The notes below the pieces were generated by a model. The model saw nothing but the letters and a program-made list of their open reading frames with translations, was not told the DNA's origin and ran no database searches. DNA of 64,000 nt from Hoeflea_A sp965204935 (lineage in GTDB: Bacteria; Pseudomonadota; Alphaproteobacteria; Rhizobiales; Rhizobiaceae). The translations under genes were made by a program, and so were the position numbers. The stretch lies in the NCBI RefSeq assembly GCF_965204935.1, contig NZ_CBDBFO010000002.1; one strand, written 5' to 3'. Within the stretch, counting starts at the first letter, position 1, and the number at the start of each line of letters is the position of its first letter. This document shows, piece after piece, positions 47,979 through 57,226 of the stretch.

Positions 47979-48774
47979 TCGGCGACAGCTCCGGTGCCTG
48001 GCGATAGTCGTAGCGGTAGATTTCCGAGAAGCCGAAGCCCTCATAGAGATTGACGGCGGCCTTGTTGTCGGCCTCGACCTGCAGCCAGGCCTTTTCGGCA
48101 CCGCGCATGCGGGCCCAGCGCAGGGCGGTCCTGACAACATCGCGGGCATGGCCCAATCGCTGCTTGTCGGCGCGCGTCGCCAATTCGAAGATGCCCGCCA
48201 TGTCATTGTCGTGAACGCAAAGCGCTGTCGCAACCGGTCCGGCACCCGGCTCCTCGATAACAAAGAAACCCGCCTCCGGCCGTATTGAGCTAAGGACCTC
48301 CGTAAGGCCGGGCTTCAATACCGGGTCTCTTCCGTGAACCTGGATGGAGGCGTCGACATAACGGCCGATTTCACGGATCGGCAGGTGGTCCAGCACATCT
48401 TCGAGATCGAGCTGATCGATCTCGGCCATCATGACCCGCGTTTCGTCAAAGCGGCGCCAGCCATGAGCGTCGAAATAGGCATCGAGCTGCGGCGGTGCCA
48501 GCGGCGATTGACGGAAAACCAATGGTCGCCCGTAGGCCCGGAACCGCTGCGCCGCGCGCTCCACCCGTTTTTCGACATCCCGGTGATCTGACGGATCCAG
48601 CGGATTAACGGAATTCAGACGCTTGGAGGGATGTCCGGCGGTCAGCCTGATCTGCCAGCTGCCGTCATACTGGATCGATGCGGCCGGCCAGGCACGGAAG
48701 CCGACGGCTTCCAGGCGTCTCACACTGGCGAGATGTTGCATCGCGTTTGTCGCTCTCTGTTTTCTGTCCGACAT
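47971..48774 (-). CDS. GNAT family N-acetyltransferase
   Basis: The 267-residue protein has its GNAT domain in the C-terminal half: IFELATRADKQRLGHARDVV (acetyl-CoA pyrophosphate loop, R/Q-x-x-G-x-A type), then AEKAWLQVEADNKAAVNLYE and GFGFSEIYRYDYR. The N-terminal half is an inactive or pseudo-GNAT part. Its position between argJ and mutT is conserved in Rhizobiales; the substrate is unknown. It follows argJ by 9 bases. Confidence 0.88.
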   Translation of the reverse strand: MSDRKQRATNAMQHLASVRRLEAVGFRAWPAASIQYDGSWQIRLTAGHPSKRLNSVNPLDPSDHRDVEKRVERAAQRFRAYGRPLVFRQSPLAPPQLDAYFDAHGWRRFDETRVMMAEIDQLDLEDVLDHLPIREIGRYVDASIQVHGRDPVLKPGLTEVLSSIRPEAGFFVIEEPGAGPVATALCVHDNDMAGIFELATRADKQRLGHARDVVRTALRWARMRGAEKAWLQVEADNKAAVNLYEGFGFSEIYRYDYRQAPELSPNE

Positions 48775-48783
48775 CAGCCCCGG

Positions 48784-50025
48784 TCAGCTGCGATAGTCGC
48801 CGTTGATCGCGACATAGTCTTTTGTCAGGTCGCAGGTCCACACCGTCGCCACGCCGTCAGAGACCCCCACATCGACGGCGATATCGATTTTCTCGCGCTT
48901 CATGACAGCGGCGGCGGCATCCTCGCTGTAGTCTGGATCGCGCTCGCCGTCGACCGCCACGCGGATATCGCCGAACCAGATCCTAAGGCGGTCCCGGTGC
49001 GCTTGCTGACCTGCCTTTCCAACCGCCATGACAATGCGGCCCCAATTGGCGTCCTCGCCGGCCACTGCGGTTTTGACAAGCGGCGAATTTGCGATCGAGA
49101 GTGCAATAGTCTTGGCCGCCGCATCGCTGGCCGCGCCCCGAACGGTGATCTCGACCATCTTTCGCGCACCTTCACCGTCGCGGACAATCTGATGGGCAAG
49201 GTCTTTCAGGAGATCGAAGAGCACCGAGCGGAAATCGGCGATGATCGGGTCGTTCGCGTCGCTGATGCGTGGCGCGCCGCGTTCCGCCGCGGCACCGGTT
49301 GCAAACAGCATCAGCGTGTCGGAGGTCGACGTGTCGCTGTCGACGGTTATCGCGTTGAACGTGCTGTCTACCCCTTCCGAAAGGAGCGACTGCAGGGCAT
49401 CACCGGATATGTCCGCATCGGTCACAACGAAGGAGAGCATCGTCGCCATGTCGGGCGCGATCATGCCGGCACCCTTGGCAATACCGTTGATCCGCACTTC
49501 AACCCCGCCGATGACAGCGGTTCGCGTCGTCACCTTGGGATAGGTATCTGTGGTCATGATTGCCCGGGCTGCATCGGTCCAACCGGCGTCATCAGCGGAT
49601 TTCGCGAGTGCTGTGAGCGTATCGGCAAACGCGCCGGCGTCCATCGGCTCGCCAATCACCCCGGTAGACGCCAGGAAAACCTCTTCTAGCTTGCAGCCGA
49701 CGGCAGCCGCCGCCGTTTCGGCGGTAATCCGCGCTGCCTCGCTTCCCTTCTTGCCGGTGAACGCGTTGGCATTTCCGGAATTGACGACCAGCGCCCGCGC
49801 AGCCCCGCCGGCAAGGTTGGCGCGGCAGAAATCGACCGGCGCCGATGCGCACAAAGACTGGGTGAAGACCCCTGCGACGGTCGCCGGCCGATCAAAAACC
49901 ATCAGCATGAGATCGGTGCGGTCGGCATATTTTATGCCTGCTGCAGCGGTGGCGATGCGCACGCCTTCAAGCGCCGGCAACTCGGCAATGTGCTCCGGAG
50001 CCAGTGGGGATACGTTTTCGGTCAT
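48784..50025 (-). CDS. argJ: Bifunctional ornithine acetyltransferase / N-acetylglutamate synthase
   Basis: ArgJ transfers the acetyl group from N-acetylornithine to glutamate in the cyclic arginine pathway, and the bifunctional form can also use acetyl-CoA. The 413-residue proenzyme has the self-cleavage site KGAGMIAPDMATMLSFVVTD (Thr of ATML, about 190, becomes the nucleophile). NSGNANAFTGKKG and the C-terminal DLTKDYVAINGDYRS are also typical. It starts an operon with the GNAT and mutT genes or continues from the parvulin gene 22 bases upstream. Confidence 0.97.
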   Translation of the reverse strand: MTENVSPLAPEHIAELPALEGVRIATAAAGIKYADRTDLMLMVFDRPATVAGVFTQSLCASAPVDFCRANLAGGAARALVVNSGNANAFTGKKGSEAARITAETAAAAVGCKLEEVFLASTGVIGEPMDAGAFADTLTALAKSADDAGWTDAARAIMTTDTYPKVTTRTAVIGGVEVRINGIAKGAGMIAPDMATMLSFVVTDADISGDALQSLLSEGVDSTFNAITVDSDTSTSDTLMLFATGAAAERGAPRISDANDPIIADFRSVLFDLLKDLAHQIVRDGEGARKMVEITVRGAASDAAAKTIALSIANSPLVKTAVAGEDANWGRIVMAVGKAGQQAHRDRLRIWFGDIRVAVDGERDPDYSEDAAAAVMKREKIDIAVDVGVSDGVATVWTCDLTKDYVAINGDYRS

Positions 50026-50047
50026 CTCGTGCTAGATCCGGTCGATC

Positions 50048-50902
50048 CTAGTTGTTTCCCTGCGCGTCGACCCCACCGAAGAGCTTTTGCAGGTCCTCGT
50101 CAGTGATCTCCACCTTCACGGCCTCGCGGCCTTCCTGCAGAAGTGCGAGATATTGTTCCTGCAGGAGGATGCGCTGGATCTGATTGGCAACCTGCTCAAA
50201 GTTCGGCGGCGGTGTATCGCGCTTGTCCTCGACCTTGATGACATGCCAGCCGAACTGCGTCTTTACCGGTTCCTTTGTGTAAGTTCCGGTTTCCAGGGCA
50301 AAGGCTGCTTCCTCGAATTCGGGGACCATGCGTCCGCGTGTGAAGTAGCCGAGATCACCGCCCTGGGGCCCGCTGGGACCAGTCGACTTTTCCTGCGCAA
50401 GTTCAATAAAATCCTTGCCCCCATCCAGCTCCGTGATCACCGTCTTGGCCTGTTCCTCGCTGTCGACGAGAATATGGCGCGCCTTCACCTCCTGCTCGGG
50501 CGGTGTTGCGGCGACTTCCCTGTCGTAACGCTCCCGGACCGCTTCCTCGGTCAGGCCATCAATGACCCTGTTCTTGAAAAACAGATTATGCAGCTCCCGG
50601 TCCTTCAGGAAATCAAGGCGCCTTTGAAAGGCCTGATCCTTGCCGAAGCCGGCATTTTCCGCCTGCTGTGCTAACAATTTAATGTCAAGAAGCGTGGACA
50701 GGGCAGTGGCGGTACGCTGGTCCGCGGGAAGACGCGAGATCTGCGGATCGCTCTCTTCCACGAAGCTGAGTTCCGACTGGTAAACCGGTTTGCCGCCAAC
50801 CGTTGCAATCACCTTGTCTTCGCTGTCCTGAGCTGCCGCGCCGGCACTCAGGCATACAGCGAGCGCCACAATACCGGCGCGCCATGGCAATCTATACTTC
50901 AT
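50048..50902 (-). CDS. Periplasmic parvulin-type peptidyl-prolyl isomerase
   Basis: The 284-residue protein has a signal peptide (PWRAGIVALAVCLSAGAAAQ), a SurA-like N-terminal helical chaperone part, and one parvulin domain (about 145-245: VKARHILVDSEEQAKTVI, GPSGPQGGDLGYFTRGRMVP, FGWHVIKVEDKR). It helps outer-membrane and exported proteins fold. The ATG at 50902 is chosen because the leader begins there. It is divergent from secA (283-base gap), a sensible pairing of export genes. Confidence 0.94.
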   Translation of the reverse strand: MKYRLPWRAGIVALAVCLSAGAAAQDSEDKVIATVGGKPVYQSELSFVEESDPQISRLPADQRTATALSTLLDIKLLAQQAENAGFGKDQAFQRRLDFLKDRELHNLFFKNRVIDGLTEEAVRERYDREVAATPPEQEVKARHILVDSEEQAKTVITELDGGKDFIELAQEKSTGPSGPQGGDLGYFTRGRMVPEFEEAAFALETGTYTKEPVKTQFGWHVIKVEDKRDTPPPNFEQVANQIQRILLQEQYLALLQEGREAVKVEITDEDLQKLFGGVDAQGNN

Positions 50903-51185
50903 GATCAATAAACCTTTTCTGGTAATGCGGCCCTTGACCACAATGTTCCTTCAATAGCCGATTTCCGACGCGTCTCAAGCGGGAATCGGGCCGCCCGCCC
51001 CGATCTGCCAAATCCGGTGCCCTTACAGCGGCGTTGACATCGATCACACCCCCTCTTATCTGTCACGCAATCTCGCGTCCAGTTCAGTTTCGGGCGGATC
51101 AGCTTCAAATCGGCGTCATCGGGCCGCGCCAGGCAGACCGGTAAGAGTTTGTTGTCCGACCAACCAGCAAGAAAGGACCATGTAA

Positions 51186-53930
51186 ATGGTCAACTTCGGC
51201 GGCATCGCCAAAAAACTGTTTGGTTCCTCGAATGAGCGTCTTGTGCGCTCGTATCGACCGCGTGTTGAAGCCATCAATGCGCTGGAAAATGAGATGCAGG
51301 GGCTGAGCGACGAGGAACTGGCGGCGCGCACCGAGATCTTTCGCAAGGAACTGGCTGACGGCAAATCGCTGGAAGATCTGCTGGTGCCGGCATTTGCCAC
51401 GGTTCGAGAGGCCGCCCGGCGGGTGATCGGCTTGCGGCCATTCGACGTGCAGCTCATCGGCGGCATGATCCTGCATGAAAACTCCATTTCCGAAATGAAG
51501 ACCGGCGAAGGCAAGACGCTGGTCGCCACGCTGCCGGTTTATCTGAACGCGCTGACCGGCAAGGGCGTGCACGTGGTCACGGTCAATGACTACCTGGCCA
51601 CACGCGATGCTGAATGGATGGGCAAGGTCTACAGTTTCCTCGGCATGACGACGGCGACGATCGTCCACGGCATGGACGACGAGCAACGCCGCGACGCCTA
51701 CAACTCCGACATCACCTACGCGACCAACAATGAGCTGGGCTTCGACTATCTGCGCGATAACATGAAGTATGAACGCAGTCAGATGGTCCAGCGCGGTCAC
51801 TATTATGCCATCGTCGACGAGGTCGACTCCATTCTGATCGATGAAGCCCGCACGCCGCTGATCATTTCGGGTCCGCTGGACGACCGCTCCGACCTCTACA
51901 ACGCGATCGACGCCTTCATCCCGAAGCTCGATGATGCCGATTTCGAGATCGACGAGAAACAGCGCTCGGCAACCTTTACCGAAGAAGGCACCGAGAAGCT
52001 TGAGGGCCTCTTGAAGGAAGCCGAACTGCTTAAGGGCGAGTCGCTCTATGACGTCGAAAATGTCGCCATTGTCCACCACGTCAACAATGCGCTGAAGGCC
52101 CACAAGCTCTTTGCACGCGACAAGGACTACATCGTCCGCAATGGCGAGATCGTCATCATTGACGAGTTCACCGGCCGCATGATGCCGGGGCGCCGCTACT
52201 CGGAAGGCCAGCACCAGGCGCTTGAGGCCAAGGAAGACGTCCCGATCCAGCCGGAAAACCAGACGCTCGCCTCGATCACCTTCCAGAACTATTTCCGCAT
52301 GTATGACAAATTGGCCGGAATGACCGGCACCGCGTCGACGGAGGCGGAAGAGTTCGGCAACATTTACGGGCTCAAGGTTGTCGAGGTTCCGACAAACCTT
52401 CCGATCAAGCGTGCCGACGAAGACGACGAGGTCTACCGGACGGCCGAAGAGAAATACACGGCGATTGTCGAGGAAATCCGCCAGGCACGCGAGCGCGGTC
52501 AGCCGGTTCTGGTGGGCACGACGTCAATCGAGAAATCGGAATTCCTGGCCGAGCTCCTGAAAAAGGCCAAGATCAAGGATTTCCAGGTTCTCAACGCCCG
52601 CTACCACGAGCAGGAAGCCTTTATCATCGCGCAGGCCGGCGTGCCCGGTGCCGTCACCATAGCCACCAACATGGCGGGACGCGGAACCGACATCCAGCTC
52701 GGCGGCAATGTCGATATGCGCATCTCCCACGAGCTCGCCGATGTCGAGGACGACGCGAAGCGCGCTTCGCAAGAGGAGAAGATCCGGCAGGAAGTCCAGG
52801 CACTGAAGGAAAAGGCGCTGGCCGCCGGCGGACTTTATGTCCTGGCCACCGAGCGTCACGAAAGCCGGCGTATCGACAACCAGCTACGCGGGCGCTCCGG
52901 CCGACAAGGCGACCCGGGCCGTTCCAAATTCTATCTGTCCCTGCAGGACGATCTGATGCGTATCTTCGGCTCCGACCGCATGGACGGAATGCTGAAGAAG
53001 CTCGGTCTCCAGGAAGGCGAGGCGATTGTTCATCCGTGGATCAACAAGGCTCTCGAACGGGCGCAGAAGAAGGTCGAGGCACGCAACTTCGATATCCGCA
53101 AGAACCTGCTGAAATTCGATGACGTGATGAACGACCAGCGCAAGGTCATCTTCGAGCAGCGCCTCGAACTGATGGACGCCGAGGATATCGGCGAAACGAC
53201 GGCCGGAATGCGCGACGAGGTCGTGGAGAACGTGGTCGCGCGCAATATTCCCGAAAAAGCCTATGCCGAACAGTGGAACATTGAGGGCCTGAAGGAAGAG
53301 ACGCAGAAATTCCTCAACCTCGATGTTCCGGTCGATGAATGGGCGGCCGAAGAAGGAATTGCCGAGGACGACATTCGCGAGCGCCTGTCGGCGGAAGTTG
53401 AAAAGGCGGCCACCGACCGCGCCGAGCGCTTTGGCCCGGAAGTCATGACGTATGTGGAGAAGTCCATCGTCCTGCAGACGCTGGATCACCTGTGGCGCGA
53501 GCACCTGGTCAATCTCGATCACCTGCGTTCGGTCATCGGCTTCCGTGGTGTCGCCCAGCGCGATCCGTTGCAGGAATACAAGAGCGAGGCCTTCGAATTG
53601 TTCCAGAGCCTGCTCGCCAATCTGCGGGAAACGGTCACCGCGCAGCTCATGCGCGTCGAGCTGGTCCGTGAGGCGGCCGACGCTCCCGAGCTGGAACCGC
53701 CGCAGGAAATGGAAGGTCACCATATCGATCCGACCACCGGACAGGACGAATTTGTCGAAGCGGACCGCGAATCCGGTGGCTTGGCCCTGGCCCCGGCACA
53801 AAGCCGCACCGTGCCGGCGGAAGAGCGCGATCCGAACAATCCAGCGACCTGGGGCAAGGTCGGTCGAAACGAACTGTGTCCCTGCGGATCGGGCAAGAAA
53901 TACAAACACTGTCACGGTGCCTTCAACTAA
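51186..53930 (+). CDS. secA: Preprotein translocase ATPase SecA
   Basis: SecA drives proteins through SecYEG using ATP. The 914-residue protein shows Walker A MKTGEGKTLVATLP (about 100-112) and the DEAD-like YAIVDEVDSILIDEARTPLI (about 208-225). The preprotein-binding domain follows, then NBD2 with TNMAGRGTDIQLGG and GRSGRQGDPGRS. The C-terminal SecB/zinc motif is CPCGSGKKYKHCHG. AGGACCATGTAA with a nearby AAAGGA precedes the ATG. It is monocistronic; a 227-base gap with no gene follows. Confidence 0.98.
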   Translation: MVNFGGIAKKLFGSSNERLVRSYRPRVEAINALENEMQGLSDEELAARTEIFRKELADGKSLEDLLVPAFATVREAARRVIGLRPFDVQLIGGMILHENSISEMKTGEGKTLVATLPVYLNALTGKGVHVVTVNDYLATRDAEWMGKVYSFLGMTTATIVHGMDDEQRRDAYNSDITYATNNELGFDYLRDNMKYERSQMVQRGHYYAIVDEVDSILIDEARTPLIISGPLDDRSDLYNAIDAFIPKLDDADFEIDEKQRSATFTEEGTEKLEGLLKEAELLKGESLYDVENVAIVHHVNNALKAHKLFARDKDYIVRNGEIVIIDEFTGRMMPGRRYSEGQHQALEAKEDVPIQPENQTLASITFQNYFRMYDKLAGMTGTASTEAEEFGNIYGLKVVEVPTNLPIKRADEDDEVYRTAEEKYTAIVEEIRQARERGQPVLVGTTSIEKSEFLAELLKKAKIKDFQVLNARYHEQEAFIIAQAGVPGAVTIATNMAGRGTDIQLGGNVDMRISHELADVEDDAKRASQEEKIRQEVQALKEKALAAGGLYVLATERHESRRIDNQLRGRSGRQGDPGRSKFYLSLQDDLMRIFGSDRMDGMLKKLGLQEGEAIVHPWINKALERAQKKVEARNFDIRKNLLKFDDVMNDQRKVIFEQRLELMDAEDIGETTAGMRDEVVENVVARNIPEKAYAEQWNIEGLKEETQKFLNLDVPVDEWAAEEGIAEDDIRERLSAEVEKAATDRAERFGPEVMTYVEKSIVLQTLDHLWREHLVNLDHLRSVIGFRGVAQRDPLQEYKSEAFELFQSLLANLRETVTAQLMRVELVREAADAPELEPPQEMEGHHIDPTTGQDEFVEADRESGGLALAPAQSRTVPAEERDPNNPATWGKVGRNELCPCGSGKKYKHCHGAFN

Positions 53931-54157
53931 GCGGCAACAGTCCGTTTCATGCATGAATCAAGGACGCGATTGAAAGCGTTCCGGGGCAAATTATGCCCTC
54001 CAGGCGGTGTTTTTTCGCCTTCGGCGCCGCAATTGCCGCCGAATTTGCAGATTTACGCAAGAAAAAGGCGATATTTTCCCAGATTCCAACCGTTTTTTAA
54101 CGGCCAGCGCCCATAGTGACGGCGAGTATCGAGTATGGGTTGGTCATCACCGTGCGT

Positions 54158-55588
54158 ATGACGGTTGAAAACACGACCAATGAAACCCCCGTACCGGAAT
54201 CCACTTCACCGCGCAATGCCGCGGGATTCCTGCGCAGGTTTCTTGGTCTGACGGGACGACAGGACGGGCATCACGAGGCCCGGCGCATGTCGTTGATCGC
54301 CTTTTTCATCCGGGTGGTCAGTGCCGGTATAGCCTTTCTGTCTCAGATCTTTCTGGCACGATTGATGGGCCAGTTCGAATACGGGATTTTCGTGTTCGTC
54401 TGGGTGATGGCGATCATCGTCGGCAATCTTTCCTGCTTCGGCTTTCATACGGCGCTCATCCGATTTGTGCCGCAATACCGGGCACACGATGAAATCGCCA
54501 AGGTACGCGGCATCACCCTGACTGCCCGCTTGTTTTCCATTGCAAGCGCCAGTTTCGTGGCGTTGCTTGGAATCGCATTCGTCTACAGCTTTGGCGAAAT
54601 CCTGCCCGCCTACTATCTGACGCCGCTGGTCATCGGCGCGTTCCTGCTGCCGATGATTGCGCTTGGCGATATCATGGACGGAACGGCCCGTGCCAACAGC
54701 TGGATTGTCCAGGCACTGACACCGACCTACCTGGCCCGGCCGCTGCTGATACCGATCACAATGCTGGCGGCCGTTCTCCTCGGCTATGAGGCAAGCGCCG
54801 AAACGGCACTGATATCGGCCCTGATCGCCACCTACGCTTCGACGATCGGCCAGCTCACCATACTCGGATGGCGGCTTCGCAGGCGGTTCGAGGCCGGACC
54901 CAAAACAATCGAGTTCGGATACTGGATCCGCATTGCGTTGCCGATATTCCTGGTCGAGGGATTCTATTATCTCCTCACCAACGCCGATGTCGTGATGGTG
55001 GGCCTGTTTCTGCCGCCGGAACAGGTTGCCACCTATTACGCGGCAGCCAAGTCGATGGCGCTGGTCCACTTCGTCTTTTTTGCGGTCAAGGCCGGAATGG
55101 CACCGCGCTTTTCAGCGTTGGTCGCTGAGGACGATTCCACCGAGCTGGGCCGGGTTGCCACTGTCGCGGCCTACTGGACGTTCTGGCCGACAATTGCCGT
55201 CGGCGGAATTGTGTTGGCGCTCGGGCCGTTCCTTTTGTCCCTGTTCGGACCGGACTTCCAGGCGGGCTATCCGGTCATGTTCATCCTGTTTGCTGGTGTG
55301 GCGGCGAAGGCGCTGATCGGACCCGGCGAAGCCCTGCTGACCATGGCCGGACAGCAGAAGATATGCGCGCTGATTTACCTTGGCGTCCTCGTGGTCAATA
55401 TCGTTGGCAACATCATTTTGATCCCGCATTTCGGAATAAACGGTGCGGCCGCCGCGACCATGACAGCGATGCTCGTTGAAACGGCGCTGCTTTATACGGT
55501 GATCCGCAGTCGCCTGGGCATCAGCATGTTTGTCCTGAGCCGGCAAGGCGCCAAGGCCCGCGGGGAGACAACCCGACATGTCCTCTAA
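54158..55588 (+). CDS. Polysaccharide flippase (MATE/Wzx-like, oligosaccharide transporter)
   Basis: The integral membrane protein of about 476 residues has 12-14 hydrophobic helices. The N-terminal fold begins SLIAFFIRVVSAGIAFLSQI followed by FLARLMGQFEYGIF, the Polysacc_synt signature. The last helices match the polysaccharide synthase C domain (KICALIYLGVLVVNIVGNII, IPHFGINGAAAATMTAM). It should flip lipid-linked glycans or related lipids to the periplasm. Start uncertain: ATG at 54158, or GTG at 54116 in the same frame; neither has a clear ribosome site. It overlaps the acyltransferase gene by 11 bases. Confidence 0.85.
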   Translation: MTVENTTNETPVPESTSPRNAAGFLRRFLGLTGRQDGHHEARRMSLIAFFIRVVSAGIAFLSQIFLARLMGQFEYGIFVFVWVMAIIVGNLSCFGFHTALIRFVPQYRAHDEIAKVRGITLTARLFSIASASFVALLGIAFVYSFGEILPAYYLTPLVIGAFLLPMIALGDIMDGTARANSWIVQALTPTYLARPLLIPITMLAAVLLGYEASAETALISALIATYASTIGQLTILGWRLRRRFEAGPKTIEFGYWIRIALPIFLVEGFYYLLTNADVVMVGLFLPPEQVATYYAAAKSMALVHFVFFAVKAGMAPRFSALVAEDDSTELGRVATVAAYWTFWPTIAVGGIVLALGPFLLSLFGPDFQAGYPVMFILFAGVAAKALIGPGEALLTMAGQQKICALIYLGVLVVNIVGNIILIPHFGINGAAAATMTAMLVETALLYTVIRSRLGISMFVLSRQGAKARGETTRHVL

Positions 55589-56855
55589 TCCATTCCTGCA
55601 GGGCGAACCCAGCGGCGCCGGTGGTACCGCCGTCACAAGGATTGCCGGGATAGAGATCGAGCGGCCTGCCGCCGAGACATCCGTGGACACCGGCCGGCCG
55701 TCGCGGCAGCTCTGTGTCTACCCCGCCCGGGCTGGATATGATCTACGGCGCGAGCTGGATTTTCTCACCCACCGCGCGGTTGAGCCGAATGTTTTCTTCT
55801 CGGCCAGGTTCATGGCGCCCGCCATGCCGCGGCTGGAAGACAAGCAGATCAGACTGATGATCATGCGCGACGAGGATGAGCGCCGCAGCCGTCTTCGTTT
55901 TTTGATGCCGTTTTCCGTCGAGCGTCCCGGATTTTCCATCGCTGCCCCCATCATCCGCTCCTGGGCTAATGATTTCGGGCCGCTGGGCACGCCGCTCCTC
56001 GATCAGGAGGGCGCTGCCGAGACGCTCGATGATCTTCTGGAAACCCTTGCCGGCGGCGGACTGGAACTGCCATCCGTGCTGGTCATTCCGAGCGCGCGGC
56101 TCGAGGGCCCGTTTGTCCAGCTGCTGCGGGCCGTCGCCGTCAGCCGCAGCCTGCCGGTCGCCGAAACGGAAGTTTTCGAACGGCCGATGCTGCAAAGCGT
56201 TCTGGATGGCCCTGACTATCTGAAACAGGCGCTCTCAGCCAAACACCTGAGGGAAAGACGCCGCCAGCGCAGGCTTTTGAGCGAGCGCGGCGAGCTGACC
56301 TACGATGTTGCCAGGCAGCCGGCACATGTCCGCGAAAGGATGGAGGAGTTCCTGATCCTTGAGGCCGGCGGCTGGAAGGGACGCCGCAGGACCGCAATGG
56401 TCGTCGACCGTTACCGTGCTGCTTTTGCCCGCGAGGCGATCACCGATCTCGCGGAAACCGACAATGTTCGCATTCACACTCTCAATCTGAATGGCGAGGC
56501 CATCGCCTCGATGATTGTCTTTGTGATGAGCGGCACGGCCTATACCTGGAAGACGGCCTATGATGAGGACTATCGCGCCTTCTCGCCCGGGCAGCTTCTG
56601 ATGGATAATCTCACGGCGATCCACCTGGAGGATCCCAACATCACCGTGACGGATTCCTGCGCAGCGCCTGATCATACTGTGATGAGCCGGCTTTGGCAGG
56701 AACGCTGCCGGATGGGCACGCTGATCGTCGGTCTCGATCCGACACGCGACCGCGATGTGCGACAGGTGGAAACGCAGTTGCACCTTTACAGCGAGACCCG
56801 CAACATAGCGCGCAAGGTCCGCAATCGGCTGCGCAACATAACGAAGGGCCGCTAG
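55578..56855 (+). CDS. GNAT-fold protein of the BcsL/CelD (cellulose biosynthesis acyltransferase-like) type
   Basis: The 425-residue protein has a double GNAT layout with the signature AKHLRERRRQRRLLSERGEL near its middle. EEFLILEAGGWKGRR and an ending SPGQLLMDNLTAIHLEDPNI are typical of BioF2-like/acetyltransf_6 proteins linked to exopolysaccharide acylation. It is co-translated with the flippase, which points to acylation of the exported glycan. Substrate and acyl donor are not evident. Confidence 0.82.
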   Translation: MSSNPFLQGEPSGAGGTAVTRIAGIEIERPAAETSVDTGRPSRQLCVYPARAGYDLRRELDFLTHRAVEPNVFFSARFMAPAMPRLEDKQIRLMIMRDEDERRSRLRFLMPFSVERPGFSIAAPIIRSWANDFGPLGTPLLDQEGAAETLDDLLETLAGGGLELPSVLVIPSARLEGPFVQLLRAVAVSRSLPVAETEVFERPMLQSVLDGPDYLKQALSAKHLRERRRQRRLLSERGELTYDVARQPAHVRERMEEFLILEAGGWKGRRRTAMVVDRYRAAFAREAITDLAETDNVRIHTLNLNGEAIASMIVFVMSGTAYTWKTAYDEDYRAFSPGQLLMDNLTAIHLEDPNITVTDSCAAPDHTVMSRLWQERCRMGTLIVGLDPTRDRDVRQVETQLHLYSETRNIARKVRNRLRNITKGR

Positions 56856-56867
56856 AGAAATGTGCGG

Positions 56868-57226
56868 TCAGTCGTAGCCGCGCGCTTCCCGGATGGCCTG
56901 GTCGCGCAATACGCGGCGGATGACCTTCCCGGTCGTGGTCAATGGCATGGCGTCCACAAATTCGACCTCGCGCGGATATTCATGTGCGGACAGACGCACC
57001 TTGACCCAGTCTTGAATTTCACCGGCCAGTGCGTGGCTCGCACGATGATCCGGCTTGAGCACGATATAGGCCTTGACGATCTCGGTGCGCAGCGGGTCGG
57101 GCTTGCCGACCGCCGCGGCCAGGGCCACGGCGGGATGGGCGGTGAGGCAATCCTCGATCTCGCCAGGACCAATCCTGTAGCCGGCGGAGGTAATGACATC
57201 GTCGTCGCGTCCGAAGAACTCGATAT
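56868..57226 (-). CDS. Acyl-CoA synthetase, 3' exon
   Basis: This is the C-terminal AMP-ligase subdomain: IEFFGRDDDVITSAGYRIGP carries the hinge region, then DAMPLTTTGKVIRRVLRDQA holds the catalytic lysine needed for adenylation (TTTGKVIRR). It continues the 5' exon at 59114-60419 exactly after removal of the intron at 57227-59113 (…DADG-type to Y-I-E-F-F). The stop at 56868 is 12 bases from the convergent acyltransferase gene. Confidence 0.9.
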